Part shown: positions 45,720 to 56,034 of the stretch, in pieces
How positions within the stretch are numbered: the stretch's first letter is position 1
Layout of the letters: each line of letters starts with the position of its first letter
Origin: Globodera rostochiensis
Lineage: Eukaryota; Nematoda; Chromadorea; Rhabditida; Heteroderidae
Direction of reading: 5' to 3'
Assembly: GCA_018350325.1 (NCBI GenBank)
Contig: JAEVLN010000063.1
Location: 1 to 64,000, forward strand
DNA: 64,000 nt
Made by a program: the position numbers and the translations under genes
The notes under the pieces: generated by a model
Database searches by the model: none
What the model was told of the DNA's origin: nothing
Seen by the model: the letters and a program-made list of their open reading frames with translations, nothing else

Positions 45720-46702
45720 ATGGACGCCAACGTCGGTCAAACCGCCCAGCAGAAAGCCGCCGCCGCCCGCCTTTGGATGACTCCGACCAGCGAAGAAGAT
45801 TTGCCGACCATAAAAGCGATTCCATCGGGCACAAAAGTGTTTTTCAGGTCAAAATAATGGGAGGGGGGGGGCAAAAAACCAAAAAAAGGCAAAACAATTC
45901 CCATTAAAGCAAAACAATTCCCATTAAAGCAAAACAATTCCCATTAAAGCAAAACAATTCCCATTAAAGCAAAACAATTCCCATTAAAGCAAAACAATTC
46001 CCATTAAAGCAAAACAATTCCCATTAAAGCAAAACAATTCCCATTAAAGCAAAACAATTCCCATTAAAGCAAAACAATTCCCATTAAAGCAAAACAATTC
46101 CCATTAAAGCAAAACAATTCCCATTAAAGCAAAACAATTCCCATTAAAGCAAAACAATTCCCATTAACCATAATACCAATTAAATTGTTCAGATGGGCCA
46201 ATCGAACCGCTTACATTAACGTTTGGGGATCGTCGGAAGCTCGGCAAAAGTTAATGAAGCAATTGCTCAACAGCGAAAGGCTTTCAAAGGACGAAGTGCA
46301 ATCTTTTCCCAACTCCAGCACCGAAACGGCGCCGCCGTTCGATGGTCGGTTGGCACTTTCACTATTCTCTTTAATTGCTGTGCCAATATTTTAGCTCAAT
46401 TCGCCGCCGGCGATTTATTCGAGCCGCCTTTCCATTCCAACGTGGACAGACTTTCCTCCTCCGTGATTGTACTGCTCTCGCTCGTTGGCCTCGTGTTCGT
46501 TCTGTTGCTTTGCTATTTCCTCGTCCGCCTTCTCCACGGCGGGGAAGACGACGACAATTCCCTGCGGCGACAGGAGGAGGGAAGCCCGAGGCTTCGCGAG
46601 CTTCAAGTGGTGTTGGTGCCGAAGAAAAGTTGCACGTCGCTTCCGTCCGCACTGGTTCATCCCTTCGGTTTCGGCGACAAAAAGCATTCCGTCGGTCAGT
46701 GA
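45720..46702 (+). CDS. Single-pass membrane protein of unknown function
   Basis: Three exons in phase (45720-45847, 46193-46344, 46395-46702) give 195 aa. No signal peptide. The N-terminal half has MDANVGQTAQQKAAAARLWM and a Thr/Ser/Glu segment, then RWANRTAYINVWGSS. One strong membrane helix follows at about residues 118-140 (VIVLLSLVGLVFVLLLCYFLV). The tail is charged (GGEDDDNSLRRQEEGSPR) and ends HSVGQ. Family not recognised. The donor (TTCAG|GTCAAA) and acceptors (GTTCAG, TTTTAG) are normal. The first intron is filled by a 20-bp minisatellite. Conservation is untested. Confidence 0.65.
45885..46167 (+). repeat. 20-bp minisatellite, 14 near-perfect copies, intronic
   Basis: AAAGCAAAACAATTCCCATT repeats in exact register (three units per 60 bases) inside intron 1 of the 45720-46702 gene. 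Copies are almost identical, which points to recent expansion. Confidence 0.97.
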
Positions 46703-47069
46703 ATGCGCAACTCAGACCCTTAGGGGACATAAAGACAAATGTTTTGGCGGTATAATTCAATTGGTTAAGAACGGATCGCGGGGCTTGGGCATCAGCCTAC
46801 GAATGCGGCGAGACCGTTTCCGAGACGAATTTACGAGTTGCAGGCGGAGGAGGGATACTTCTCGTGCCCTCCCTCAATGCGTGCCAGTTTTGAGCTCGAT
46901 TAGCGTTATTAATTGAAATCTTTTAAATTATGACTTCACAACAGAAAATATTATCGTTTTTTTTGTTTTTAAAAAGCAATCTTTCCAAATGCTTTTGTTC
47001 GCCCGTCGGTCGCCCAATGAATGCTTAAACTCTGAAAGTTTGAGGCCGTTAGTCCCTCCCCTCGTTTTG

Positions 47070-47802
47070 TCATGGCCGGCACATTCCTTCGACCGCCGAT
47101 GCCTTTTTTTGTCCAATTCGCTTTAAGAAAAGCCATTCCATTGGAATTGAAATGGCGACAACGGCCGCACAACCGAAAACGTTGGCTATCGAAAGGGGAA
47201 AAGAGGCCGAGAGAATCAGCACGAAAAGGTTGACCATTTGGTAAGGCAGCAAAAAGAACTGAAAGTGCCGGGAGGAATAAGCAAAGAAAGAATAAACCGC
47301 CCGCCAATTAACTGAGTCCCCACTGATTGGGACATTTCAGTCCCCGGACTCAAATATAAAACTAACCGAAAGGCATAAATGCGGAAGGATTAGTGCCGCG
47401 TTATGCCGCGCCAGACCAAACACTGTGGCGATGACTGAAAGTGACCAGCAGAGGTTGATAAACAGAGAAAATTGAACCGCCAGCCTAAGGGAAAACGGAA
47501 ATTAATGGGGCTAAAGAGGTTTTATCTGATCAGATCAGAGCCCATCGGTTGCCTGGATGCTTTGTGATAGTTATCTGGCCTGATCAGAGCCGATAGGGTT
47601 GCCTGGATGCTTCATGGTGGAAGGCCGAGGGACGGAGGGCAAGCAGAAGGGAGGAGTTGTGCAAAAGTTGGCTGATAGAAAGGGCGAGTTGGAGCACATT
47701 GAAGAGAAGCAGGCACACTTTGTGGACCGGTGACGGATCGGCAAATGTGGGGAAGGTGATAAAGCAAACTGTCCGTCGTTGTTCATTGTTCTGTTGGGAC
47801 AT
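47070..47802 (-). CDS. Multi-pass membrane protein, unknown; one junction unresolved
   Basis: Start ATG at 47802 (MSQQNNEQRRTVCFITF). The first exon continues with a hydrophobic segment (VCLLLFNVLQLALSISQLL). A second exon (47484-47367) adds FSLFINLCWSLSVIATVFGLA. The third (47258-47070) adds FFLLPYQMVNLFVLILSA and a further helix before the stop after EGMCRP. Exons 2 and 3 join in phase. The exon 1 donor that keeps the first hydrophobic segment (CTCC|GTCCCT) is out of phase with exon 2, while an in-phase donor (AAAGT|GTGCC) would remove it. A duplicated block of about 57 bp (47535-47615) lies in the intron and may confuse the model. Similar in size and topology to its neighbour at 47915-48617. 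Confidence 0.5.
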
Positions 47803-47914
47803 TTTGGAGAAGAAATGAGAGACGGGGGGAGGGGGAGGCGGGGGGTGGGGAGAGAATATTTACGGGAGAGGGAAATGATACAAATAAACATTTGCAAGAT
47901 TCACGGGACGATTG

Positions 47915-48617
47915 CTATGGATCCTTCCTCAACTCCGACCCTTCCATCCCAACGACATCACCGAAATGGTCTGGGGGATCTCCGGCAGGGCAAACCTTCA
48001 GCAGAAGAAAGGCCAATAATAGAGCAAAAGAATGATTGATGTTCCTGATGGGTTGATCGATCACAAAAGGCGAAAGCACCGAATCTCGAGGTAAAGTGCC
48101 TGAAGCTTCTGACAGTTTGTCAAAAGTCTGAAGAAAGATACCAACCAGCAAGAAAATTGTTTGGAAAATCATTGCCGAGGTGAAGATGATCATCCAGTCC
48201 AAATCGAGCTGCTGATCATCGCTATTCCACCAATTGGACAGCCATTGAGCGACGGAAAGCGTATGAAAGGCACTAACGACGGCGGAGGCCAAAATGATCG
48301 GAAAAAGGAGCAAGGGGCGGAGCCAAGACAAGCTGAACATGCCCAAAATGACGGCGAACAGCGTGACAAAGCTCAGTCCGCATACAAACAGTAGTGAAGG
48401 ACTTTGAGATTTGGGGGAATTCCAAAAAGAGATTGTAAATCATTAACCAACAAAATTCTGTGAGGGGTTACCTCGGATAGAGCGGCACTCCCCCGCTGCT
48501 CTTCGATTGGAATTGGGCACAGACAATGCCGACTGAAGCGACTATGGCCACACAAGAAAGCACCAATTGGACGAGCAGAACGGCCCCCGTGGCGGAACGC
48601 ACCGCCAAATTGGACAT
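47915..48617 (-). CDS. Four-pass membrane protein, unknown
   Basis: Two exons in phase (48617-48472, 48401-47915) give 210 aa. Four hydrophobic segments are visible: AVLLVQLVLSCVAIVASVGIV, LLFVCGLSFVTLFAVILGMF, PLLLFPIILASAVVSAFHTL and MIIFTSAMIFQTIFLLVGIF. The loop between helices 3 and 4 has SNWWNSDDQQLDLDW. The C-terminal part (IRNINHSFALLLAFLLLKVC) may be a fifth helix or may mark a missed intron. Family not recognised. The neighbour downstream on the same strand is also multi-pass, so the two could be a tandem pair or one longer gene. Confidence 0.6.
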
Positions 48618-48902
48618 TATTTTCTGACCCTTTTTTTGGGGGGGGGGGGGCTGAAGACAATTTGTGGGGATAAGAGCCCAAAAAGCAAATGGACAGCAAA
48701 GAGAAAGCAGCAAAAAGGGGGGGGGGAGGGAGTCTGGGCACACAAAAAGCATTAGGCGCAACTTAAAACGCTAATGGATTTTGAAAGGCGATATTTTGGG
48801 TGATTCAGACTTAAAAAGAACAGCCAAACAAAGTCAAAATGGAAAAATGGCAAGAAAAAAAGTGCCCGGACGAAGCTGTGGCATTTTGCTGGAGTTATGG
48901 GG

Positions 48903-50594
48903 CGGGGGGGGGGAGGGAGGGAGCAATGTGAGGGGGGGGGACAATGTGAGGGGGGGGGGGACAATGTGAGGGGGGGGGGGAGCAATATGAGGGGGGGGGG
49001 AGCAATATTAGGGGGAGGGGGGGAGGGGAGGGAGCAATGTTAGGGGGGGGAGCAATATTAGGGGGAGGGGGGGGGGGAGGGGAGGGAGCAATATGAGGGG
49101 GGGGAGCAATATGAGGGGGGGGGGAGCAATATTAGGGGGAGGGGGGGAGGGGAGGGAGCAATGTTAGGGGGGGGGGAGCAATATTAGGGGGAGGGGGGGG
49201 GGAGGGGAGGGAGCAATATGAGGGGGGGGGAGCAATATGAGGGGGGGGGGGGAGCAATATTAGGGGGAGGGGGGGGGAGGGGAGGGAGCAATGTTAGCGG
49301 GGGGAGCAATATGAGGGGGGGGGGGAGCAATATTAGGTGGAGGGGGGGGGGAGGGGAGGGAGCAATGTGAGGGGGGGGAGCAATATGAGGGGGGGGGGGG
49401 AGCAATATTAGGGGGAGGGGGGGGGGGGGAGGGGAGGGAGCAATGTGAGGGGGGGGGAGCAATATGAGGGGGGGGGGAGCAATATTAGGGGGAGGGGGGG
49501 GAGGGGAGGGAGCAATGTTAGGGGGGGGCAATATGAGGGGGGGGGGAGCAATATTAGGGGGAGGGGGGGGGGAGGGAGCAATGTTAGGGGGGGGAGCAAT
49601 ATTAGGGGGAGGGGGGGGGGGGGAGGGGAGGGAGCAATGTTAGGGGGGGGGGGGAGCAATATGAGGGGGGGAGCAATATTAGGGGGAGGGGGGGGGGGGA
49701 GGGGAGGGAGCAATGTTAGGGGGGGGGGAGCAATATTAGGGGGAGGGGGGGGGGGAGGGGAGGGAGCAATGTTAGGGGGGGGGGAGCAATATGAGGGGGG
49801 GAGCAATATTAGGGGGAGGGGGGGGGGGGGGAGGGGAGGGAGCAATGTTGGGGGGGGGAGCAATATTAGGGGGAGGGGGGCGGAGGGGAGGGAGCAATGT
49901 TAGGGGGGGGGGGGAGCAATATTAGGGGGAGGGGGGGGAGGGGAGGGAGCAATGTTAGGGGGGGGGGGCAATATGAGGGGGGGGGGGAGCAAAATTAGGG
50001 GGAGGGGGGGGGAGGGGAGGGAGCAATGTTAGGGGGGGGCAATATGAGGGGGGGGGGGGGAGCAAAATTAGGGGGAGGGGGGGGGAGGGGAGGGAGCAAT
50101 GTTGGGGGGGGAGCAATATTGGGGGGGGGGGGAGGGAGCAATGTTAGGGGGGGGCAATATGAGGGGGGGGGGAGCAAAATTAGGGGGAGGGGGGGGGAGG
50201 GGAGGGAGCAATGTTGGGGGGGGAGCAATATTGGGGGGGGGGAGGGAGCAATATGAGGGGGGGGGAGCAATATTAGGGGGGGGGGGAGGGGAGGGAGCAA
50301 TGTTAGGGGGGGGGAGCAATATTAGGGGGAGGGGGGGGGAGGGGAGGGAGCAATGTTAGGGGGGGCGGAGCAATATTAGGGGGAGGGGGGGGGAGGGGAG
50401 GGAGCAATGTTAGGGGGGGGGGGCAATATGAGGGGGGGGGGAGCAAAATTAGGGGGAGGGGGGGGGGGGAGGGGAGGGAGCAATGTTGGGGGGGGGAGCA
50501 ATATTGGGGGGGGGGGGGGAGGGAGCAATATGAGGGGGGGGGGGGGAGCAATATTAGGGGGAGGGGGGGGGAGGGGAGGGAGCAATGTTAGGGG
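48903..50594 (+). repeat. 1.7-kb G-rich minisatellite with AGCAATRTKAG spacers
   Basis: Blocks such as GGGAGCAATGTTAGGGGGGG, GGAGCAATATGAGGG and GCAATATTAGGGGGAGGGG recur dozens of times with variable G runs. The opposite strand is C-rich. It follows directly on the upstream side of the 48617 gene. The apparent Gly- or Pro-rich frames are not genes. Confidence 0.97.
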
Positions 50595-51558
50595 AATTCA
50601 GGAAAATGTTCACAAGCATTAAAAACTAATTTATGTGCCACCATTCTATCCGCGGATTTTGCAGCTATTGAAACACATTTTAAAACTAAATTTATATCGC
50701 AGCTGATGGAAGAAGCATTGACGTCATTTACTGCTGCGGGTGGCCGGCCATTTGTCATTGAGAGGGCGGAGGGAAATGGGGGAGAGGGGGATTAGCTTAA
50801 CAATGGGAAGTGGGGGAGATTGAAGGGGGGGGGGGGCTTTTGCATGGGTCCATTCGTGGGGAAGATTGAAGGGGGGGGGCTTTTGCATGGGTCCCGTCGA
50901 TGGGGAGGAGGGGGGAGGGGGGGAGATGATCGAATTTGAAGAGCTATCGAAGACTCTTCACGTAATTATAAAAAGGCTTTCAAAGGGCATTAAATTACAT
51001 TGGGATCGGGGCGAATGAAGTGAAGGCGGTGGACGGAGACGGACGGACGGACAGCTGTGGCCAGCAGCGATTTGGGGGGTGGGCAAAGAAAGAGGGGGGG
51101 GGGGTCTTTCGATCGTCGGATGGTCAGCCTCATCCCCCCCCCCTTTAAATCCGCTGTCCCCACCCCATCCCCCTCCCATCCCATCCCATCCCATCCCATC
51201 AGATCCTTTCACATTTTCGTCCGTCCGTCTCCCCTTCTCTATTCAATCCCTTTTCTAAATCCTCAGCTTCTCGTCTGTTTTCAGTGTTTGTTCGTTCCGT
51301 GGGGGTCAGCGATGGTCAGCCGTCAGTGAGCAGTCCATCGCTGTCCTCATTTTGTCAGTGTCCGTTGGCCTATCGTCCAATTTAGCCTTTAGCCTTACCT
51401 TTCCCCCCCCCCCCCCCTCCCCTCCGACACACAAAGTCAACGCAACGCTTCGGTGACTGAATTTAAATTATAAAGATTAAGCTTTAGTGTAATTCATTCT
51501 GTTCAGCCCATCCATTCCCTCTCCAACAACGTCAAAAGTTCATCCCGTCCAAAACCAA
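50595..51558. promoter_or_regulatory. Upstream region of the 51559 membrane-protein gene
   Basis: About 960 bases. A 56-bp segment (GGGGAAGATTGAAGGGGGGG plus CTTTTGCATGGGTCC) is duplicated at 50812-50895. CCCATCCCATCCCATCC lies at 51177-51199 and TGACGTCA-like ATTGACGTCATTT at 50719. No gene recognised. Confidence 0.4.
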
Positions 51559-52942
51559 ATGAGTTTTATCGATGCGCCTCCTCCGAGTTATGATCAAATC
51601 GACTCGCATCCCCCCGCTGGAGGGGACTCGATTGGCTACGATCTTTCGGAGAAGGTTGCCGAACAGTCCAGTGTGATACGAGTGCAGGAGTTGGAGATCG
51701 GGAAGTTGAGGCGGGACTTAGGGCGGATGAAAGAGCAAATGGAACGCTTCGAGCAACGGGATGAGGAGACACAGCCGCCTCCGGGGAAGGCGACGCCAAT
51801 TCCGCCTAAACTGGAGCAGACGCTGGTCCAAGTCGTCAGCGAGGAGGTGGAGGAGCGGCGGAGAAGGCGAAGTCGGCATTTTTGAAAATGAGAAGATGGC
51901 TTTATGGTGGAGGGAGGCTTTTGCTCTTTCAGGAAGCAAGAAGTGGGACATAATCGGGGGATTCGTCTGTTTTGTGGCACTGATGGCGGTTCTCGGATTG
52001 GGCATTTACATTGTTCTCAGCAAACCCCCAAACTCTCTGATCAACTCAGTGATCAGTGACCAGCAGACAATTCAAAATGGTGGGAACTCTTCAAAACGTG
52101 CCACCGCTACGACTTTTTCGACGACAACGACAGAAACGGCAACAATTGTCCGACAATTTCGCATTATCGGAAAAGGTCCGGAGTGTTCAGTCAAATTTTA
52201 ATTCTTTTATGGCTAAGGCAAATCATCAGAATTCACAGAATAAATTATTGACTTTTCTTAAACGTTTAAACGGCGGAAATGTGCCGGCAAATAAACATTC
52301 GACTTTCCGATTCCCTAACTCCAACACTTTCCTCCTATTTTTGCAGTGGATGGCGATAATTTGTGTTGGGCCCGTGCGGTGCTTTCGTCCGATCAGAGCC
52401 ATCCCCGACACTGCAATGTGATCAGACGTTCTTTGGGGGACCCGCGCCTTTTCTGCACCTTTTCTCTCGGCAATTCCGCCGCCCTTTCTTTCGGTGGCAC
52501 AAAAGGCCGATTTGTGCTGCCGATGGTGCCCAAAGGGAAGGCTGTGATTTTGTTGAAGGGTAAGTCCAAAAGGTCGTGCCACCGGCTTACAATTAACTGG
52601 GGGAGTTCGGGAACAAATGCATAAGCCCCAAGATGAAGCTGATCGGCCAGGACCGATCGATCAGACGTGTTCAAATTTATTTTAATCAAAAAGAACGTTT
52701 CTTTTTCGTTCGCAGACCAACAGAGATGGCGCTCCTCCAGAAAAGCCTTTGGCACGGTTCACACGCACACACTAAGCCTGGAGGAGGCCGTTCAGGCGAG
52801 GGCCGTCTGCATGGAACAATTGTCGCTGTTCCGTCGATTTAGAGGCGGCAAAAGGCTTCAACTCGCTGGGGGCGGACAGAAAACGGCGATTCCGCCACCG
52901 CCGTATTGGGCACTCCGGTTGGGAAGAAATCACTCACAATGA
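51559..52942 (+). CDS. Type II membrane protein with N-terminal coiled coil, unknown
   Basis: Four exons in phase (51559-51871, 51933-52175, 52347-52559, 52716-52942) give 331 aa. The N-terminus is proline-rich with a PPPSYD motif (a possible PPxY WW-domain ligand). Residues 35-65 form a coiled coil (VIRVQELEIGKLRRDLGRM). After KKWDIIGG comes a membrane helix (FVCFVALMAVLGLGIYIVL). A Ser/Thr-rich stalk follows, then an ectodomain with four cysteines (NLCWA, RHCNV, LFCTF, AVCME) and a basic C-terminus. The topology suggests a cell-surface or Golgi protein. Family not recognised. Confidence 0.7.
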
Positions 52943-52971
52943 ACGCATGCCATGCCAATGAGCTGACTGAT

Positions 52972-53129
52972 CATCAAATATAAAGTGATCTGTCTGATTA
53001 GATCCAATAACATCAAATATAAAGTGATCTGTCTGATTAGATCCAATAACATCAAATATAAAGTGATCTGTCTGATTAGATCCAATAACATCAAGTATAA
53101 AGTGATCTGTCTGATTAGATCCAATAATA
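52972..53129 (+). repeat. 39-bp minisatellite, 4 copies
   Basis: ATCAAATATAAAGTGATCTG plus TCTGATTAGATCCAATAAC repeats four times starting 30 bases after the stop of the 51559 gene; the last copy ends in AATATTCG. Confidence 0.95.
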
Positions 53130-53744
53130 TTCGAACTTCCAAGGACAGCAGACGGACGAACACATTAAACAAATTCCATCATTTTAATTACACTAATTCA
53201 ATTGATAAAAGATAAATAAATTAAAGGCATGGAACAAATAAATAAACAAAACGACGAAATAATCAGCCGACGATGGACGAGTAAATTTTGAGTATTTCGA
53301 CAGAAGACTTTCACAATTTGTCTGACATTATATGGGAATTATGCCGACTTCCATACTTTGGGCTGGCATTCCCGCCTTTGGTTCCCGAAAGCCTTCCACC
53401 GGCGGCTTTTAACCTCAACACCCGCTTTACCCCTCCGGCGTCGTCACATGCCGCCCCCCCTTTCTCCACCTTGTGATAATCTTCGGACTGATAAGCCCCC
53501 CCCCCCCGCAATTTTGCCTTTTGCATCTTTCGTCGTTTGTTCCACTCAATTCATTCATTCGTTTCATTTGTTTCTCCAATTTGATAAGCAATTCTAAGCA
53601 TTTTAGATGAAAAAGCTCCACACAAATCAAACGGACTTTTTATTAGCGAACGATTAAATTTATTCTCTCTAATTTAATTTAAATAAAAACTGTTCGTTCA
53701 TTGTCCTCATTGTTTGCCTTCTCCCACGTTTATGCTCACTTAAA
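53130..53744. other. Intergenic between 51559 gene and cysteine dioxygenase
   Basis: About 600 bases, AT-rich at both ends with a C run near 53500. A short plus-strand frame at 53288-53476 has no supporting features. Confidence 0.4.
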
Positions 53745-54678
53745 ATGGACAAATTGGTGCTGAAAATCCGCGAACTCTTCGATGAGAAAGAAGTGAAGTT
53801 TGGAGAAGTACAGCGCGTTTTGGACGAGTACAAAAGTGACCCGAAAGATTGGAGAAGCTACGCACATTTCGATGCCCACAAGTGACTGTTGAAAACCCCG
53901 CCCGCGAAATGTGACCAAAGTGATTTAGTTACACGCGGAATTTGGTGGATGTGGGAAACGGAAAGTACAATTTGATGATTCTGTGTTGGGGACCCGGCAT
54001 GGGGTCGAGGTGAACGGAAGGGAGGGCATCCATCATGTCCAAGCAGTGCAGAGTTGCCACGGTTTTGAAATCGGTGCAACACTGGACCGACCATAATGAG
54101 TTTTTCTGATTGAGAATGGCATTTCCCACAGCATCCACGACCACAGTGCCGCGCAGTGTTTCGTAAAAGTGCTTGATGGCCAACTTTTGGAAACTCGCTT
54201 TGCATGGCCAAGCGTAAATGAGGAGCCTGGGAATAGGGGGGGGGAGGAGGAGGACGGACACGCGACAGAACATGGAGAGGCCGAGGGACCTATGCAGCCA
54301 ATCGGGTCCGAGCTGTTCAAGACCAACGGGGTCAGCTACATCAGTGGTCAGTTGGGATGAGTGGTGAAAAAACAGAAGTCGGCCGGACAAGTTCAGACAA
54401 AATTGGGCTCCATCGGATGGAAAATCCCTCTCACGCCGACCCGACGGTCACTCTCCACCTTTACATTCCGCCGTACGGCCAATGCTACGCGTTCGACCAG
54501 GTAATTCCTAAGGGCATTTGAAATTGAGTCCTTTCCTTAAAAGCGAACGGGCCGAAAGCAACGTTGTACAGTAACCTTTTACACGGAATATGGCCAAAAG
54601 CCGGATTACGGTAGTGAGGACAGAAAACGAGCGGCAAATCCGACGGCGAAGTCAATGGGACGACCAGAGACAACTTAA
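53745..54678 (+). CDS. cdo-1: Cysteine dioxygenase
   Basis: Cupin iron enzyme oxidising L-cysteine to cysteine sulfinate, the first step of cysteine catabolism. Exons: 53745-53881, 53929-54009, 54132-54213, 54286-54346, 54397-54500, 54544-54678, giving 199 aa (human 200). [15 protein letters not shown] starts the fold. [25 protein letters not shown] leads to the iron ligands in SIHDH and, later, [11 protein letters not shown]. The cross-link Cys is in AAQCFVKVL, and LHLYIPPY carries the partner Tyr. CYAFDQRTG and TVTFYTEYG close it. The 72-nt segment 54214-54285 has GT-AG ends, is open in frame and encodes an acidic stretch absent from the family, so it is treated as an intron; if retained the protein is 223 aa. 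Confidence 0.94.
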
Positions 54679-55285
54679 GGAGAAGAGAGTGGCAGAAGAG
54701 AAGAAAGGAAGCGACCGATCGAAACAATTGATCAGACTGATCAGAAAACACAGCCAATTACAACCCTCGCCCCCCCCCCCGGTGATTGCCTCGTTTATTA
54801 TTTCAGGAGAAATGTTTGAATTTAAGCAATTAATAAATTCATGAATTATCTAAGTCTTAAAAGTATTTTTGTTTAAATCCTTTCCCCAACACTCAACAAA
54901 TACAATGAAATGTCAAAATGACTCCCCCTCCAGCGGTTCTTCGCCCCCCTCCCAAATATTCCCTCCTCAATTAAACGCTTTCTCACGCCCCCCCCCCGTC
55001 CCCCGCCCGCCAATTTCGGGAAAGCGCCGTCCCTTCACCATCCGTTTCAGTCAGTCCCCCCCCCCAATTTATTAGCTTCGTTTTCCTCGCCGTCCCCCCC
55101 CCCATTTCTTCTCAAATTGAATTTGTTCTCATTTCCTTCCCGTTCCTTCTGCCAGTGTTTTCCTCCCCCCGGGGGCCATTTATTTACATTCAACCGAATT
55201 CTGCAATTTTCTGTTTTTGGAACATAACTTTGGGGCGTTTGCGTTCCTTCCATTTGCTGGTGGTTTTATAATTCTAACAGATAAA
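54679..55285. other. Intergenic, C-rich
   Basis: About 600 bases with C runs near 54770, 54990, 55060 and 55097. No gene. It precedes the start of the secreted basic protein. Confidence 0.4.
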
Positions 55286-55845
55286 ATGGCCTTATTCCGA
55301 CAGACGTCACTGGTTACGGTGGTTTTTCTGATGCTGATCACCTTTGAGCTGTTTGAGGTTGGCATTGTGAATGGGTCAAAACGAGGCAAAGGCCGCCCCC
55401 GAGGGAAGGACGTTGACGGCACTTCCCATCGACAAAGGGAATCGGCAAAAAACAGTGAGTTTAGTGGAAGTGGTCAACTGGGGGGGGGCATCAATGCCTA
55501 ATTTGGGTATTCAGAGGTGGAAGAGTTAGAGGGCAAAAAGTCCCCGAAGAACGAAGAGAAGGAAAAGGAAGAGGAAGAGAAAGTGCAGAAACAAGCGCCG
55601 GAGGGGATGGCCCTGACGGGGAGAACGCGCCGAGAAGGGCGAGAGGTACAACAGTTTCCCCTTGGGGGGAGCCGGTGGGCTTTAGGAAAACGGTTCATCA
55701 TCAGGTGAAGAAGCCGCGCGGAAAGGACGGGGGGACGGTCACTTTGAGAAGGGCGCCCGGTGAATTGGGGGACATTGGGACGAAAAAGAAGCACCGGCGG
55801 GCACAAAAGGAGCGATTCAGACGGCGCCATCACAGCAAAAGTTGA
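55286..55845 (+). CDS. Secreted Lys/Arg-rich protein, unknown
   Basis: Three exons in phase (55286-55454, 55515-55645, 55705-55845) give 146 aa. The signal peptide is TSLVTVVFLMLITFELFEVG. A basic stretch (SKRGKGRPRGKD) follows, then an acidic/basic charged block (KNEEKEKEEEEKVQKQ). The C-terminus is very basic (TKKKHRRAQKERFRRRHHSKS). PRGKD occurs twice (near residues 41 and 103). There are no cysteines. The strongly charged, low-complexity mature protein could be a cuticle-, gland- or extracellular-matrix-associated product. No family is recognised. Confidence 0.62.
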
Positions 55846-56034
55846 AAAAGGAAAAATGGCATTTTGTTTTGAAATTTGTCGAGAAAATCGCAAATAAAAT
55901 TCGTTTATTATGAGCATTCAATGAGAAAATGAATTGTACAAAACAACAAAATATAAACAGGAAGATGCAAATTATGACGCAAAGCTCTCTAAGGGACCCA
56001 TCCCCGGTTAGTGCCGAGAAACAAAAGTGCCAAA

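Noticed and set aside
46741..46800. tRNA-like sequence (GGTATAATTCAATTGGTTAAG)
   Set aside because: No B box or acceptor stem is found downstream.
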